From: Candidatus Sumerlaeota bacterium | GTDB taxonomy: Bacteria > Sumerlaeota > Sumerlaeia > Sumerlaeales > Sumerlaeaceae | Length of the DNA: 51,313 bases | Direction of reading: 5' to 3' | Assembly (NCBI GenBank): GCA_026398535.1 | Contig: JAPLSQ010000104.1 | Location: 1-51,313 of the forward strand | The notes under the pieces: model-generated | Databases searched by the model: none | What the model saw: the letters and a program-made list of their open reading frames with translations, nothing else | What the model was told of the DNA's origin: nothing | Shown: positions 18,496 to 27,795 of the stretch, piece after piece | How positions within the stretch are numbered: position 1 is the stretch's first letter | Layout: every line of letters begins with the position of its first letter | Position numbers and translations under genes: made by a program

Positions 18496-20244
18496 TCACT
18501 CGCGGCGCATGGGAACGAATCTCGCGTCTCCCTCCGCGGCCCACTGCAGGCTGTTGTCCATCAGCAACACTTCGCTCGTGTTGCGCGTCGCGGCGGCTGC
18601 CCACCCCTCGTGGCGTCTCGGGATTTCGCAGCACCCGAGGATGGAATTGCGGGCGGCCGACACCTTGCCGGTGGCGCCGGCGAAGAGCCATGCCTGACCC
18701 GTGTGGGCGATCGTGTTGTCCTCGACGACGATGTTTCCATGAATGGGTTGCGGCGGAAGCTTCCAGCCCTTAGTATAGGCCGTCACCGTGATGTCCGCCT
18801 CGCATTCGCCGGGTCCCGCGTTCGTGAACTCCGTCTTGTTGCCCCTGATCACCCCGCGGGCCACGGCACCTGCCAGCCCCCAGTCGCACCAGTCGGGCAC
18901 GAGCAGGACCGAGCCGCACTGGATGTTGCTGACGCGGTTGTTTTCGATCACCACATCGGGTGTGGAAGAGAGAAACGCGCGCCCGCGGACGCCACGAACA
19001 TCGCAGTCGTGAATCCATGATCTTGGTCCCCCGCCGGTTTGGGACGCCAGAAGTTGCTCCGAGGGGAGCGTTTGGGGCAAATTGTCGGCCAGCCCGACCA
19101 CAATGCGCTGCCGGGCGGCCTCGACGTTGGCCGAACTGATGCGGACGCGGCACACAGGTCGCAAGTCGGCAGCCGTGACGATGGCGAGTTCGCCGCCCGG
19201 CGAAAGGTTGGGCGGGAAAAGGTGGGGGTAGCGGTGGGAGAGCACCAGCGTTCGCGGGTTGGGTTGTTCGTCGACGTGAAGGTACAACGAGTAGATGTTC
19301 ACGGCATCGTCGCCTGTGTTTTCGATCCGACAACGGGCGACCTCGACCGTTCCGGATGTGTCGGAAAAGTGGACGCCGTCGGCGGTGCTGGTCATCAGTC
19401 GCCCGGATTTGCCGGGGGGCAGGACCACGCTGCAGCCAGAGACCAGGACATCTCCGCAGGCGTGGCCGGAAAACGCCATTCCCGGACAGGCATGGACGAC
19501 GGTGTCCCGGACGCGGACGCTCGCGCACTGCCAGAACGCGAACGCGTCGCCGCCATACATCGCGTGGCGGGCGACAAGGGTGTCGCCGTCGCGCAGACCG
19601 TGGGACGCCTTGGTGCGCACGAAAAGGGTGCGGCTACCGACCGCATCCACCTTGAGGATGTCACTGGCGGCGAGCGCGATTGAGGGCCGTGCCGGCGCTC
19701 GCGCGTGCGGGTCGAACAGATTGAGTGCCACCAGTGGCGGCGGCGCGGGGAAGGGAGGGAACGCGGAATCGAGCGTCAGGTCGAACGCCGTGGCGGAGGC
19801 CTTGGAGACGACGCCCACGGAGTGGGGCGGGCACTCCCAGTCGATGGTCAGACCTTTCACGCTGACCTCGCCGCATCGCTCGAAGCGGAATGCGCCGTGG
19901 TCGAAACCGGTGAACAGAAGGCGCGTGGCGCCCGCTACCCCTTCGACGCGAATCCGTCGCGCGTCACGGAAGAGCAGCGGAGCGCTGGTCAGACGGTGGT
20001 CACCGGGGAGGAAGCGGATACAGATGTCATCTTCCACCTTGGGCGCGCTGGCGAAAGCCTCAAGCGCCACCCTGCCGCCATCCCCGGGTTCGATCAGAAC
20101 CGTGCGACCGACGCCCGGACGCACGTCCCCGGGTGCTGCCTGAACAAATGCAGCCAAGAGGGTCGACACCACCAAGATGAGGGCGACGACTGCGCCCGGT
20201 GCGCGCAGGTGCATCCAAGCGCCAGACATGCCGGAGCCTTTCAT
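18496..20244 (-). CDS. Exported right-handed beta-helix protein, possible glycosidase
   Basis: A 582-residue protein with a signal peptide (hydrophobic core about 17-34, end VQAAPGD). It shows the repeat rhythm of right-handed parallel beta-helices: FERCGEVSVKGLTIDWECPP, CASVRVRDTVVH, CGDVLVSGCSVV, GTVEVARCRIENTGDDAVNIY, IHDCDVRGVRGRAF and VIENNRVSNIQCGSV. The block around DGVHFSDTSG and TGDDAVNI resembles GH110-type alpha-1,3-galactosidases, in which such acidic residues line the active site; that specific assignment is tentative. It would act on glycans outside the cell. Its ATG overlaps the TGA of the nucleoside hydrolase gene (ATGA), so the two are translationally coupled. Confidence 0.75.
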   Translation of the reverse strand: MKGSGMSGAWMHLRAPGAVVALILVVSTLLAAFVQAAPGDVRPGVGRTVLIEPGDGGRVALEAFASAPKVEDDICIRFLPGDHRLTSAPLLFRDARRIRVEGVAGATRLLFTGFDHGAFRFERCGEVSVKGLTIDWECPPHSVGVVSKASATAFDLTLDSAFPPFPAPPPLVALNLFDPHARAPARPSIALAASDILKVDAVGSRTLFVRTKASHGLRDGDTLVARHAMYGGDAFAFWQCASVRVRDTVVHACPGMAFSGHACGDVLVSGCSVVLPPGKSGRLMTSTADGVHFSDTSGTVEVARCRIENTGDDAVNIYSLYLHVDEQPNPRTLVLSHRYPHLFPPNLSPGGELAIVTAADLRPVCRVRISSANVEAARQRIVVGLADNLPQTLPSEQLLASQTGGGPRSWIHDCDVRGVRGRAFLSSTPDVVIENNRVSNIQCGSVLLVPDWCDWGLAGAVARGVIRGNKTEFTNAGPGECEADITVTAYTKGWKLPPQPIHGNIVVEDNTIAHTGQAWLFAGATGKVSAARNSILGCCEIPRRHEGWAAAATRNTSEVLLMDNSLQWAAEGDARFVPMRRE

Positions 20245-21146
20245 TGAAGGGACTTAACGAGGAAGCGTTCGAACGCCGGATAGTCGCGCCATCCCATTAG
20301 GCAGTGGCAAAGTTTTCCGCCGGGGTCGGGCACCGTCACGCCGCGGTCGTCAACGGACAACCGGATATCCTCCGTGACGAAAAGGGAATCGTCAAAGACC
20401 GCGTAGGCGGCGACCGTGTCGAATAGGATGCTGCTTGAATCGGCAGGGTGCTGGCTGCGCAGAGCCCAAGTGTCGTAGTTCTCGATGACGACTTTGGCCC
20501 ATGGTGAGGGGCTGTCCACAACGGCCCGGTATGCGTCGCCTTTGAGACGGACATCATTGCACGCGTCGAGCGGCACGAGGGTCACGTCCCACGGAGCTGC
20601 GAGAACGGCGCGGGCCGACCCGATGTCGCTGACGATATTGCACTCGGGTTCGGGCGCGCTTGCGGGACCGTAGCCGGTCCGAACGCCGCCGGCCATGGCC
20701 ACCACGCGGGCGCGGTCGGCGATGGAAGGGTCGCGACGCAGCGCCTCCGCGAGATTGCGGAGTGGTCCGATCGCCAGGATGACCGGAGGGGTGGGAGAGT
20801 TGTGAACGGCCTCGATGAGCACGCTGACACCGTCGGCCAAGACGACGCCACGAAACGAATCCAGATCGTAGTCGCCCAGCCAGGCGGCCTGGTACAGGGG
20901 GCAGTCGCTTGTGCGCACACCGACGCCCACCGGCACGTTCTCGCAACCCGTGCGCCCGAGCATCTTCGCCACGAGGCGCGCTTTGGCGTAGGTGTCGTCA
21001 AAGGCCGTAGTCACGAGGCGCAGGTCGAGTTGCGGGCATCCGAATATCATGGCCAGTGCCCACGTGTCGTCGATGTCGCCCCCGATGTCGGTGTCAAGGA
21101 TGAGTTGGATGCGCTGTTTCGCGGGGTTTGGGGGGGATGGCCGCAT
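20241..21146 (-). CDS. Nucleoside hydrolase (IU_nuc_hydro family)
   Basis: A 301-residue enzyme of the inosine-uridine-preferring nucleoside hydrolase family. The N-terminal calcium-binding motif DTDIGGDIDD is one residue different from the canonical DxDxGxDD spacing but retains the acidic cluster. Later family features are LAIGPLRNLAEAL, the Asn in PECNIVSD and Asp in DTVAAY near the C-terminus. These enzymes cleave N-glycosidic bonds of nucleosides to ribose plus base; some exported homologues in environmental bacteria are assigned to other glycosides. ATG 21146 is chosen over a much longer reading because GGAAGG lies six bases upstream and the length then fits the family. It is coupled to the beta-helix gene. 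Confidence 0.85.
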   Translation of the reverse strand: MRPSPPNPAKQRIQLILDTDIGGDIDDTWALAMIFGCPQLDLRLVTTAFDDTYAKARLVAKMLGRTGCENVPVGVGVRTSDCPLYQAAWLGDYDLDSFRGVVLADGVSVLIEAVHNSPTPPVILAIGPLRNLAEALRRDPSIADRARVVAMAGGVRTGYGPASAPEPECNIVSDIGSARAVLAAPWDVTLVPLDACNDVRLKGDAYRAVVDSPSPWAKVVIENYDTWALRSQHPADSSSILFDTVAAYAVFDDSLFVTEDIRLSVDDRGVTVPDPGGKLCHCLMGWRDYPAFERFLVKSLQ

Positions 21147-21317
21147 AGTCTTCCTTCCGGTCTTCGGCCGCGAAGCTCTCGGGACAGATTCCTCTTTCTG
21201 GACCATGATGTCAGTTTGGAGTCTATCCCAACCCGAGCCGAGACTTGGGACGAGATCATAAACATTCGCTTCTTTTGTGTCCGTTTGCATGCGTGTTGCC
21301 GATTTTCAAACCTTAAT

Positions 21318-23807
21318 TCAATAAAGCTCCCACTGTGGAACGCCAGCAGGTGGCTGGGTCCGAAACGTGAGTGTCAGATCATCCAGATCCAATGAGCCTC
21401 TCTTCGATCCGCTAATTGTTGCCCAGGAGCTGTCCCCGGTCACCCACAACCTCAGGTATTGCACTTGTGTGAGGTCTGGCGTGCCATTGATGGTCCACTC
21501 ATGACCAGTCCAGTTGCCACATTGAATTCCCGTATCCCCTGCGTTCCACCACCCCAGCATCAGCGCTGATTGACCGCCGCCCCGGAGCAGTTCCAAGGCG
21601 ACAATATTCCACTGTTTCACGCCAGTTCCGGAGGGCCTGCACCACAACCCGATGGACTGCAACCCGGTCAGATTCTGTTCCGAGACCGCAATATCGCAAA
21701 AGCTAACGTCTCCACTGTTTCGATATGTAAAGTCCCAGGTTGTGCCGCAGGCGCCACTGCGCGCGGCCTCCGAGCGCACCGTGGCAGTCGTTGCATTGTC
21801 CGACGAGTGCGGCCATGCGTAAGGTGGTGGCAGTGCTGGTGGCTCGAACCCATCGAAAAGGAACGGATTCGGACAAAGGCGATAGAGGCAGTCCAATACC
21901 TTCGTGGTTTCGGCCAGCAAGGCCGAGATTTCGGCATCGTGTGTCAGTTGAGGTTGCCCGAAGGGCAGATACACCATCTCGTATTCGTTCAGAATCTCCG
22001 GGCGTTTGAGGAGATCCACGTCAAAAAGGATATCGTACTCGACTCCCAAATTCTGCAATAGGGGAGAAACTGTTTCCTTAAGATATATATCGCGCGTCCC
22101 CAGCAAGAGAGCAATGCTAGCCTTTCGCGGGAACGCGGTCAGCAATTCGCCCGACATGCCCGCGACCGAGCAGATAAAGTCAGCGTAGCGCGAGAGGACT
22201 TCCTGATAGCCGGCCACCGCATCCATCAATGCAAAGCCGCTGAGGTAAGGCAGGCTGCCGCGCAGATAATCTTCGGTCGAGGTGGTTGGGGGCAGAGCCG
22301 AGGACACTTCCAGCAGGCCGATCATAGGTTTGCCTTGCAGCGTGCAATGACTGTACACCCATTCCAAAAGTTGCTGAACGCGCGTGCGCGGCTCCAAGCC
22401 CAGCTGATAATAATAGAGGATCAGGAAGTCGGCCGGTTTGGCATACTCAAAGGGAGGGGTGCCCCAGTTCTCATCAATTGCGAAATTCACATCCAGGCTC
22501 ATCGCCACTGGCAATCCGGTCTGCTCTCGCGCGAGGTCCGCCATCTCCTGGAGGAAGTCCTTCATGTAATAGCGCCGATACAGAATCCAGCTTCGCCAAT
22601 GCAGTTCGTTGAGAGCCTCTGACTGATTTTCGGGTAAAAACACATCTGCCCATGCATTGAAGCCGGCATCGCCGGGGCTGAGTTGCAAGACGTTTTGCAG
22701 GTAGCCGCGATACTGGTTCAGCGCACTGGCGCCAAAAGGCAATGTTTGCACCCCGGGCGCATGCGGCGGCACTGTGAAAGCGTAATGGACCTCTCCATCC
22801 GGAATGTGACAGGAGTCGTAGGAATCATTCGGCGAGAGCGCAATAATCGGGTTGCCCGCATAGGTGCTGATGCCGTTGAAGACCGTCGTCAGACGCTGCC
22901 GAAATGCCAAACGCGTTGCCGGATTGGCGAAGTCAGGGTAGCCAACCGCCTTCCCATCGGGCAGTTTCATGCACAACTGCGGCTGCCCCTGGACCCAACC
23001 AAAGAACTCACCCGGGGCGTAGTCCAGCACAACCGGAAGACGCAACTCGCTGCAAGCAAGCATCAGGTCACGGAAATGAGGATCGCTGAAGTTCCCCACA
23101 TCGGCGCTTAGTATAATCATGCTGAAGCCGTCGCCCTTAAAACGCCGCAGTTCCTCAACGGTCGCCGAACAGTTGATCCAGTTCGCGATCGGAAAGAAAG
23201 GCGTCCCATTGAGCAGAAAGCCGGGTTTGCCCTGCCGTCCGGCACCAAATGTGAGGCTGTACGGAGGGCTAATCGCGGGCCAAGTTGGAACAGGCGCAAG
23301 TTGCAGGTCGTCGAACCATGCATCGCCAGAGCCATTGCCATACATCTCAAAGGCACATATGATCGTAATCCGTGTAGCATTACCCGAGTTGAAAGAAACG
23401 TGAATCTGACGCCATTGGCCGTCGTTGGACTGTGTGTCTGGGCTAATGTAATAGCAGGTCCCGTTTGATTTGAGTTCCAGTCCAGTCTTTCCTACCCCGG
23501 ACAGCGCGGCAGTGCTAACCCAAAGAGAGGCGATAAATTGGGTTTGAGTTGTGACCGAAACCTCCTGCCAGACTGTGGCCGACCCATTCGACCCGCGAAT
23601 ATGCAGGCTCTGCGACCCAGTATGAGCCTTGCCGTTTGTCAACTCGACCACGCAACTACCCGACCATGTACCGCTCGAATACGCGTCAAGGTCCGGCGCC
23701 TCGAACGAGGGGTTATTGACCATGTTTGCGCCTGAGGCATTAGCCGCGATCATCAGAGTTGCAGCACAAAGCCGCATCGCGTAATGCATCTTGGCGCTCC
23801 TCTTCAT
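21318..23807 (-). CDS. Exported glycosidase-like protein with CBM-type modules
   Basis: About 829 residues with a signal peptide (MKRSAKMHYAMRLCAATLMI...). Residues about 28-175 form a carbohydrate-binding-like beta-sandwich beginning NNPSFEAPDLDAY and ending DAWFDDLQLAP. The central part (about 185-570) reads like a glycoside hydrolase clan A barrel related to GH42: GFLLNGTPFFPIANW, FKGDGFSMIILSA, PVVLDYAPGEFFGW and IIALSPNDSYD. I cannot point to the two catalytic carboxylates with confidence. A second beta-sandwich ends the protein, which closes with PQWELY. The ATG at 23807 is preferred because it places the signal peptide at the N-terminus. Neighbours on the same strand are also exported. 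Confidence 0.65.
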   Translation of the reverse strand: MKRSAKMHYAMRLCAATLMIAANASGANMVNNPSFEAPDLDAYSSGTWSGSCVVELTNGKAHTGSQSLHIRGSNGSATVWQEVSVTTQTQFIASLWVSTAALSGVGKTGLELKSNGTCYYISPDTQSNDGQWRQIHVSFNSGNATRITIICAFEMYGNGSGDAWFDDLQLAPVPTWPAISPPYSLTFGAGRQGKPGFLLNGTPFFPIANWINCSATVEELRRFKGDGFSMIILSADVGNFSDPHFRDLMLACSELRLPVVLDYAPGEFFGWVQGQPQLCMKLPDGKAVGYPDFANPATRLAFRQRLTTVFNGISTYAGNPIIALSPNDSYDSCHIPDGEVHYAFTVPPHAPGVQTLPFGASALNQYRGYLQNVLQLSPGDAGFNAWADVFLPENQSEALNELHWRSWILYRRYYMKDFLQEMADLAREQTGLPVAMSLDVNFAIDENWGTPPFEYAKPADFLILYYYQLGLEPRTRVQQLLEWVYSHCTLQGKPMIGLLEVSSALPPTTSTEDYLRGSLPYLSGFALMDAVAGYQEVLSRYADFICSVAGMSGELLTAFPRKASIALLLGTRDIYLKETVSPLLQNLGVEYDILFDVDLLKRPEILNEYEMVYLPFGQPQLTHDAEISALLAETTKVLDCLYRLCPNPFLFDGFEPPALPPPYAWPHSSDNATTATVRSEAARSGACGTTWDFTYRNSGDVSFCDIAVSEQNLTGLQSIGLWCRPSGTGVKQWNIVALELLRGGGQSALMLGWWNAGDTGIQCGNWTGHEWTINGTPDLTQVQYLRLWVTGDSSWATISGSKRGSLDLDDLTLTFRTQPPAGVPQWELY

Positions 23808-23901
23808 TGTGGGATTTCCACAGATGACGTTAGGCGACATTATCATAGCTGCGAGCAACAGAAACCTGAGTCGACACTGTCAGTTGTAGTGTGCGCGTTC
23901 A

Positions 23902-25644
23902 TCATTTCTCGTATTTACTGGATTGCGGTGGCGGATGAACAACTGTGAGATGGTGTTTTTGGGCCATCTGATCAAAGAAGTTTCGAAGCGTCGCGCTTCT
24001 CTTCACCGCGCTAACACACTGCCGGACTCTATCCCTCGCTGAATCGAATTCGATTGCTTTGGGTTGCTTAACGTCTAACAGTTGGATTACGTAAAATCCA
24101 TTCTTGCTTTGGAGAGGTTGCGAAATGTCCCCGATTTTCATTTTGTCGACTGCCATATCAATCACACGACCGCGAGGCCCCATGGCCGAGAATTCGAGAA
24201 CGCCGTCCTTTCCCCCGGTACCGAACTGCTTGTGCACCTTTTCAAAGGGTTCGCCCTTTTTAAGAAGCGAATACGCTTTCTGAGCCTCCCAGTAGATATT
24301 CGCTGCCTCCCGTTCCTGATTATTGGAGGACGCAGAGGTTGCCTCTGAGCGTGCGCGAACTTCGATCAGCCCAATCCTTGTTTCCTTGCGGGTCATAAAC
24401 TCATCGCCGTGCGCATAAAAGTACGCGGTCAACTCTGCTTCAGAAGGAGTCGTAACGTTCTCGTTGAGAATTGCAGCAATACGGCGGCTGACGCGCTGTT
24501 CGCGGGAGAAGTCCTCCATTTCGGCCAGGAACTTTCTGCTATTGCCGAGTCCTTCCCCTTCGGCGGCCTGAACGACAATTTCCTGATCAGCAAACTGCGG
24601 GACCTGGTCCTGAAGGGCGCGTCCCGATCCCCCTGGAACAAGCCTGTCGAAAACACGGATCGCCTCTGCGACTTGGGTCTTCGTGTACTTTTTGTCGCCG
24701 ATTTCCAGAATGACCGTATCGCTGGCGCAACTGTCGATGGTCTTGGGCATGATTTTCACTGGCCGTCTCGTTTTGAGAGCTTCAAGGTTCTTTTTCCACA
24801 ACTGGCTACGGGTGTTGTCCAGCGCCATGTTGGCGATCTGTTTGCGAAGCGCCTGATCGAGAGGCAAAACCGAGGCCTTCTTCCGCTCCTCAAGCCGTAG
24901 AATCATATATCCATGGGCGAATTTGAACGGCTCGCTTGTTTGCCCGTTTGTCAGGTTGGAGATATTTCTGGCAACGCCGGGCTGAATCTTGTCCGGGTCC
25001 AGGTCGACGATATTGCCCATCGGATCTTCGGAAGGCATATTCGAGAACATCACCGCGACCTCTTCGAACTTCTTTCCCTCGCGAAGATGCCGGGATGCTT
25101 CTTCGATCCTGCGACGCGCTTCAGCCATCTTTACCGGGTCTGACGTGTTGTCGGCATAGGCAACGATGAACCGTGCGCGTATTTTGGGGCCGACCTGAAA
25201 CCGCGCCTCGTTTTGTTTGTATAGTTCTTCTATCTGTCCGTCGTCTGGCGGCGGAATGCGGTTCACAAGCGTCTCTGAATATAGGGAGAGCAACTGCCGA
25301 CGCCTTTCCTGTGCGATCTCTTTCATGAGCGACGGATCATCCGGTTCAGGCGGCGCTGAGGCACCGACCGTGTGCATCGCGATCGCGCAGGACATTATTA
25401 AACGGATCAATTCGTCGGGATTCGATTCCCGCAGCAATGATCCTGAGTGCTGCTCCAGGCTTTGGCGAGCCTTGTTGTATTCCGATTGCGTGATAGGGAT
25501 CGTTGTCCCGGCGATCTCATAATTCGCGACGACAACGGCGAGGGGCGCGGTTGCGTCACTCTCATCCGCGGTCAGCGTGGTTGGGGCAATGATGCACAAC
25601 GCCAGGCAGACGACTGGAATGACGAGCCGTGTCGAGGCGCTCAT
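23902..25644 (-). CDS. Exported peptidyl-prolyl isomerase, two parvulin domains
   Basis: About 580 residues, signal peptide at 1-27 (RLVIPVVCLALCIIAP). Two PpiC/parvulin-like domains are visible. The first runs at about 150-260 (IRARFIVAYADN, FEEVAVMFSNMPS, SEPFKFAHGYMILRLEER), the second at about 420-525 (TRIGLIEVRARS, FEKVHKQFGTGGKDGVLEF, SQPLQSKNGFYVIQLLDV), each preceded by SurA-like helices. It should assist folding of exported proteins, as SurA and PrsA do. ATG 25644 is selected so that the signal peptide is terminal; an upstream ATG adds 26 residues. It lies within a run of genes for exported proteins that are plausible clients. Confidence 0.8.
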   Translation of the reverse strand: MSASTRLVIPVVCLALCIIAPTTLTADESDATAPLAVVVANYEIAGTTIPITQSEYNKARQSLEQHSGSLLRESNPDELIRLIMSCAIAMHTVGASAPPEPDDPSLMKEIAQERRRQLLSLYSETLVNRIPPPDDGQIEELYKQNEARFQVGPKIRARFIVAYADNTSDPVKMAEARRRIEEASRHLREGKKFEEVAVMFSNMPSEDPMGNIVDLDPDKIQPGVARNISNLTNGQTSEPFKFAHGYMILRLEERKKASVLPLDQALRKQIANMALDNTRSQLWKKNLEALKTRRPVKIMPKTIDSCASDTVILEIGDKKYTKTQVAEAIRVFDRLVPGGSGRALQDQVPQFADQEIVVQAAEGEGLGNSRKFLAEMEDFSREQRVSRRIAAILNENVTTPSEAELTAYFYAHGDEFMTRKETRIGLIEVRARSEATSASSNNQEREAANIYWEAQKAYSLLKKGEPFEKVHKQFGTGGKDGVLEFSAMGPRGRVIDMAVDKMKIGDISQPLQSKNGFYVIQLLDVKQPKAIEFDSARDRVRQCVSAVKRSATLRNFFDQMAQKHHLTVVHPPPQSSKYEK

Positions 25645-25808
25645 AGTGCCTGCCTGGAGGGTGACATGATTCCGTTTGAATAGTTCATTCTGATCGGATG
25701 CTGGCAAATCGCCAGTTTCCATAAAGGGGGGGAAACACTCCGCACTGGCGAAATGTTTCCCCCATTACGCCAACACATCGGGGGGCAGCCAAGCTGTCAA
25801 AGTGGACT

Positions 25809-27002
25809 TCAGTATAGAGCCCACTCCGGTCCGATACCCGCCGGGCCACCCAGACCATAGAGGCCAATGTCATCCAAGTAGAGGTCAATGTTTCCGGCTT
25901 TGATTAGAGGAATCCAGCCGTCGCCCAGGTGATAGTCCCAGTCCGTCGCTGTGACATTCGCCAGGTCGAGGCCGGCTGCCTGGGAATAATCCCACAAGTG
26001 CCGGATCCATTGTCCTGCCGGGACACCTCCACCGCCGGCGTTCCAGTTACCCATATCGTAGCGGGTTGCGCCATTCCATGGATGGGGCTGAATTGTCCAG
26101 TACGTCTTGGCACCTGTCAGGTCAAAGTACATCCAGGCACTCAATCCCAGACTTCCGGTCCAGTCGGTCTTGCCAGTGGGGGTCGGTAGTGTGATGAGAA
26201 TCCACGTGTCGTTAACCGGGTTTTCGGGCAATTGGTATCGCCACAGGAGCGAGGAATTTCCAGTAATCGCGTGTGCTGTGGAAATTGCAGTGGAAACTGT
26301 CCCACCGCTGGCCGGTGGAGCGACTCGTGGGTTCGTTGCGGGGTCCGGCCCTTCCATATCCCAAAGCACCAACGTCGTGGTAGTTGGCGGTCCGGGAGGC
26401 AAACCGGCCAGAAAAATGTCGTCCAGATAGATGTCGACATTATTACTCTTGGAAATGGGCTGCCAGCCGTCGCCCGTATGGTACTGCCAACGAATGTGAT
26501 CTACGGGAGCGAGAGGGCTGACCCCCGAGAGGCTCCATACGTGCTGGGTCCAGGTATTGTTTGGAACGCCGTCCGCGCCCGAGTTCCAGTTTCCGAGGCC
26601 CGTAATTGTTGGGTATGGATTGGTTATGACTGGCTCGATTGTCCAATCGGTCTTGGCGCCCGTCAGGTCGAAGTACATCCAGGTTCCGAGGCCGGTGGCC
26701 CCCGTCCAGTCGTTCAAACCGGTTCCACAAGTCATTTCAATGACTGGCCAAATGTCTCCAACAGGCGTTGGAAATGTATAGCGCCATTTGAGTGAGAAAT
26801 CGCCTGAATGCTTCTGAGCTGAACTTACTTCATGGGATTGGGTTCCCGGCCCGCCCACGCCTGGCGTGCCTGCGATCCACTGCCAAGTCACGGGGTCACC
26901 CCACTCCATGTCGAACAACGTCATATCGGCGCAGGCGGTCGACCCCAAGAAGCAGACAATCGCCACTCCGGCAATCGAGAGTTTTGAGCTACTTCTTTTC
27001 AT
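25809..27002 (-). CDS. Secreted protein with two CBM-like repeats
   Basis: A 397-residue protein with a signal peptide (MKRSSSKLSIAGVAIVCF, cleavage after ACA). The mature part is two tandem copies of one domain of about 180 residues. Each copy starts with (L)FDMEW or LWDMEG, carries SLLWRY or SLKWRY, TDWTG, LGTWMYFDLTGAKT or LSAWMYFDLTGAKT, a WNSG/WNAG turn and HLGDGW or HTGDGW, and ends (V/L)DIYLDDI. The repeat is typical of jelly-roll carbohydrate-binding modules. The C-terminus is GPEWALY, like that of the neighbouring glycosidase-like protein. It probably binds polysaccharide; no catalytic residues are recognisable. Confidence 0.65.
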   Translation of the reverse strand: MKRSSSKLSIAGVAIVCFLGSTACADMTLFDMEWGDPVTWQWIAGTPGVGGPGTQSHEVSSAQKHSGDFSLKWRYTFPTPVGDIWPVIEMTCGTGLNDWTGATGLGTWMYFDLTGAKTDWTIEPVITNPYPTITGLGNWNSGADGVPNNTWTQHVWSLSGVSPLAPVDHIRWQYHTGDGWQPISKSNNVDIYLDDIFLAGLPPGPPTTTTLVLWDMEGPDPATNPRVAPPASGGTVSTAISTAHAITGNSSLLWRYQLPENPVNDTWILITLPTPTGKTDWTGSLGLSAWMYFDLTGAKTYWTIQPHPWNGATRYDMGNWNAGGGGVPAGQWIRHLWDYSQAAGLDLANVTATDWDYHLGDGWIPLIKAGNIDLYLDDIGLYGLGGPAGIGPEWALY

Positions 27003-27125
27003 TGTTTCTTTTTCCTTTCATCTTTGGTGGTGCTACGCATTTTTTTGTGAGTCGATGACCGTGTTAGAGCGGCGGGTCTGGCTCAAAAAGCCCGGTTCTT
27101 TTCAGTCCGCGACCGAGCCGGTCTC

Positions 27126-27704
27126 TCAGGGCCCCCAACGCATGATTTCGCCGCGGCTGATCGTTCCGTTTGTGGGATCATAATCGATCCAGTTTATTTC
27201 ATAGACGGGGTCGTCGGAAGCGCCAAATCCGTGGCGTCTGTCAGGACCTGTACTGGCCAGGCGCCATGCACTGTGACGAAAATACCCGGAATTCATTCCG
27301 AAGTTTGGGTCGTCCGTTGGGATATTCCAGTACCAGTATGGCCCGGGTTGTTTTTTGGCTTCTCCCACATTATAGATATCGACCAAGAAAAACGGGTCCT
27401 TTGGCACGGACGTGGCATAGGCGATCGGACTTGTCAGAACAGTCAAGGGATCGTAGGATGTCCATGACCATGCCGTGTACCCTGCGGGATAATTGGTGCT
27501 GTCCACACGGTAGGATTCCAGTGCCGTGGCGAAGCTGCGGATGTCTGCTTTGGCCCGGCTGGCCTTTGCGCGAGTCTGGGCTTCGAGAAAATTTGGGACG
27601 GCGATTGCCGCCAAGATCGCTATGATGGCCACCACAATGAGCAACTCAATCAGCGTGAAGCCGGTCCGGATGCGTTCATGCGCCCTTACTGCCTGTTTGG
27701 GCAC
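27126..27704 (-). CDS. Pseudopilin / type IV pilin-like protein
   Basis: A 192-residue prepilin: leader MPKQAVRAHERIRTG, then FTLIELLIVVAIIAIL with Gly at -1 and Glu at +5, then VPNFLEAQTRAKASRAKADI. The body has TSPIAYATSVPKDPF, STGPDRRHG and the terminal block DPTNGTISRGEIMRWGP, closely parallel to the pseudopilin at 1900. The start is a GTG, strongly supported by an AAAGGAGG ribosome binding site seven bases upstream. It is the first gene of the minus-strand exported-protein cluster. No secretion machinery genes are nearby. Confidence 0.88.
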   Translation of the reverse strand: MPKQAVRAHERIRTGFTLIELLIVVAIIAILAAIAVPNFLEAQTRAKASRAKADIRSFATALESYRVDSTNYPAGYTAWSWTSYDPLTVLTSPIAYATSVPKDPFFLVDIYNVGEAKKQPGPYWYWNIPTDDPNFGMNSGYFRHSAWRLASTGPDRRHGFGASDDPVYEINWIDYDPTNGTISRGEIMRWGP

Positions 27705-27711
27705 AATTTGG

Positions 27712-27719
27712 ACCTCCTT
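27712..27719 (-). promoter_or_regulatory. Strong ribosome binding site fixing a GTG start
   Basis: The reverse strand reads AAAGGAGG seven bases before GTG at 27704. This near-perfect anti-16S match decides the pseudopilin start codon. Confidence 0.8.
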
Positions 27720-27795
27720 TCGTATATGATTTGCAAGCTGCCTGTTGCATTAGTTCGTTGGCTGACATCTCCTTTCAGGCTCAGTTTCACACTCC

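Noticed and set aside
19295..20143. Plus-strand open frame of about 280 codons opposite the beta-helix gene
   Set aside because: Low-complexity Arg/Ser/Pro-rich translation typical of antisense GC-rich DNA; the minus-strand protein has a signal peptide and beta-helix repeats.
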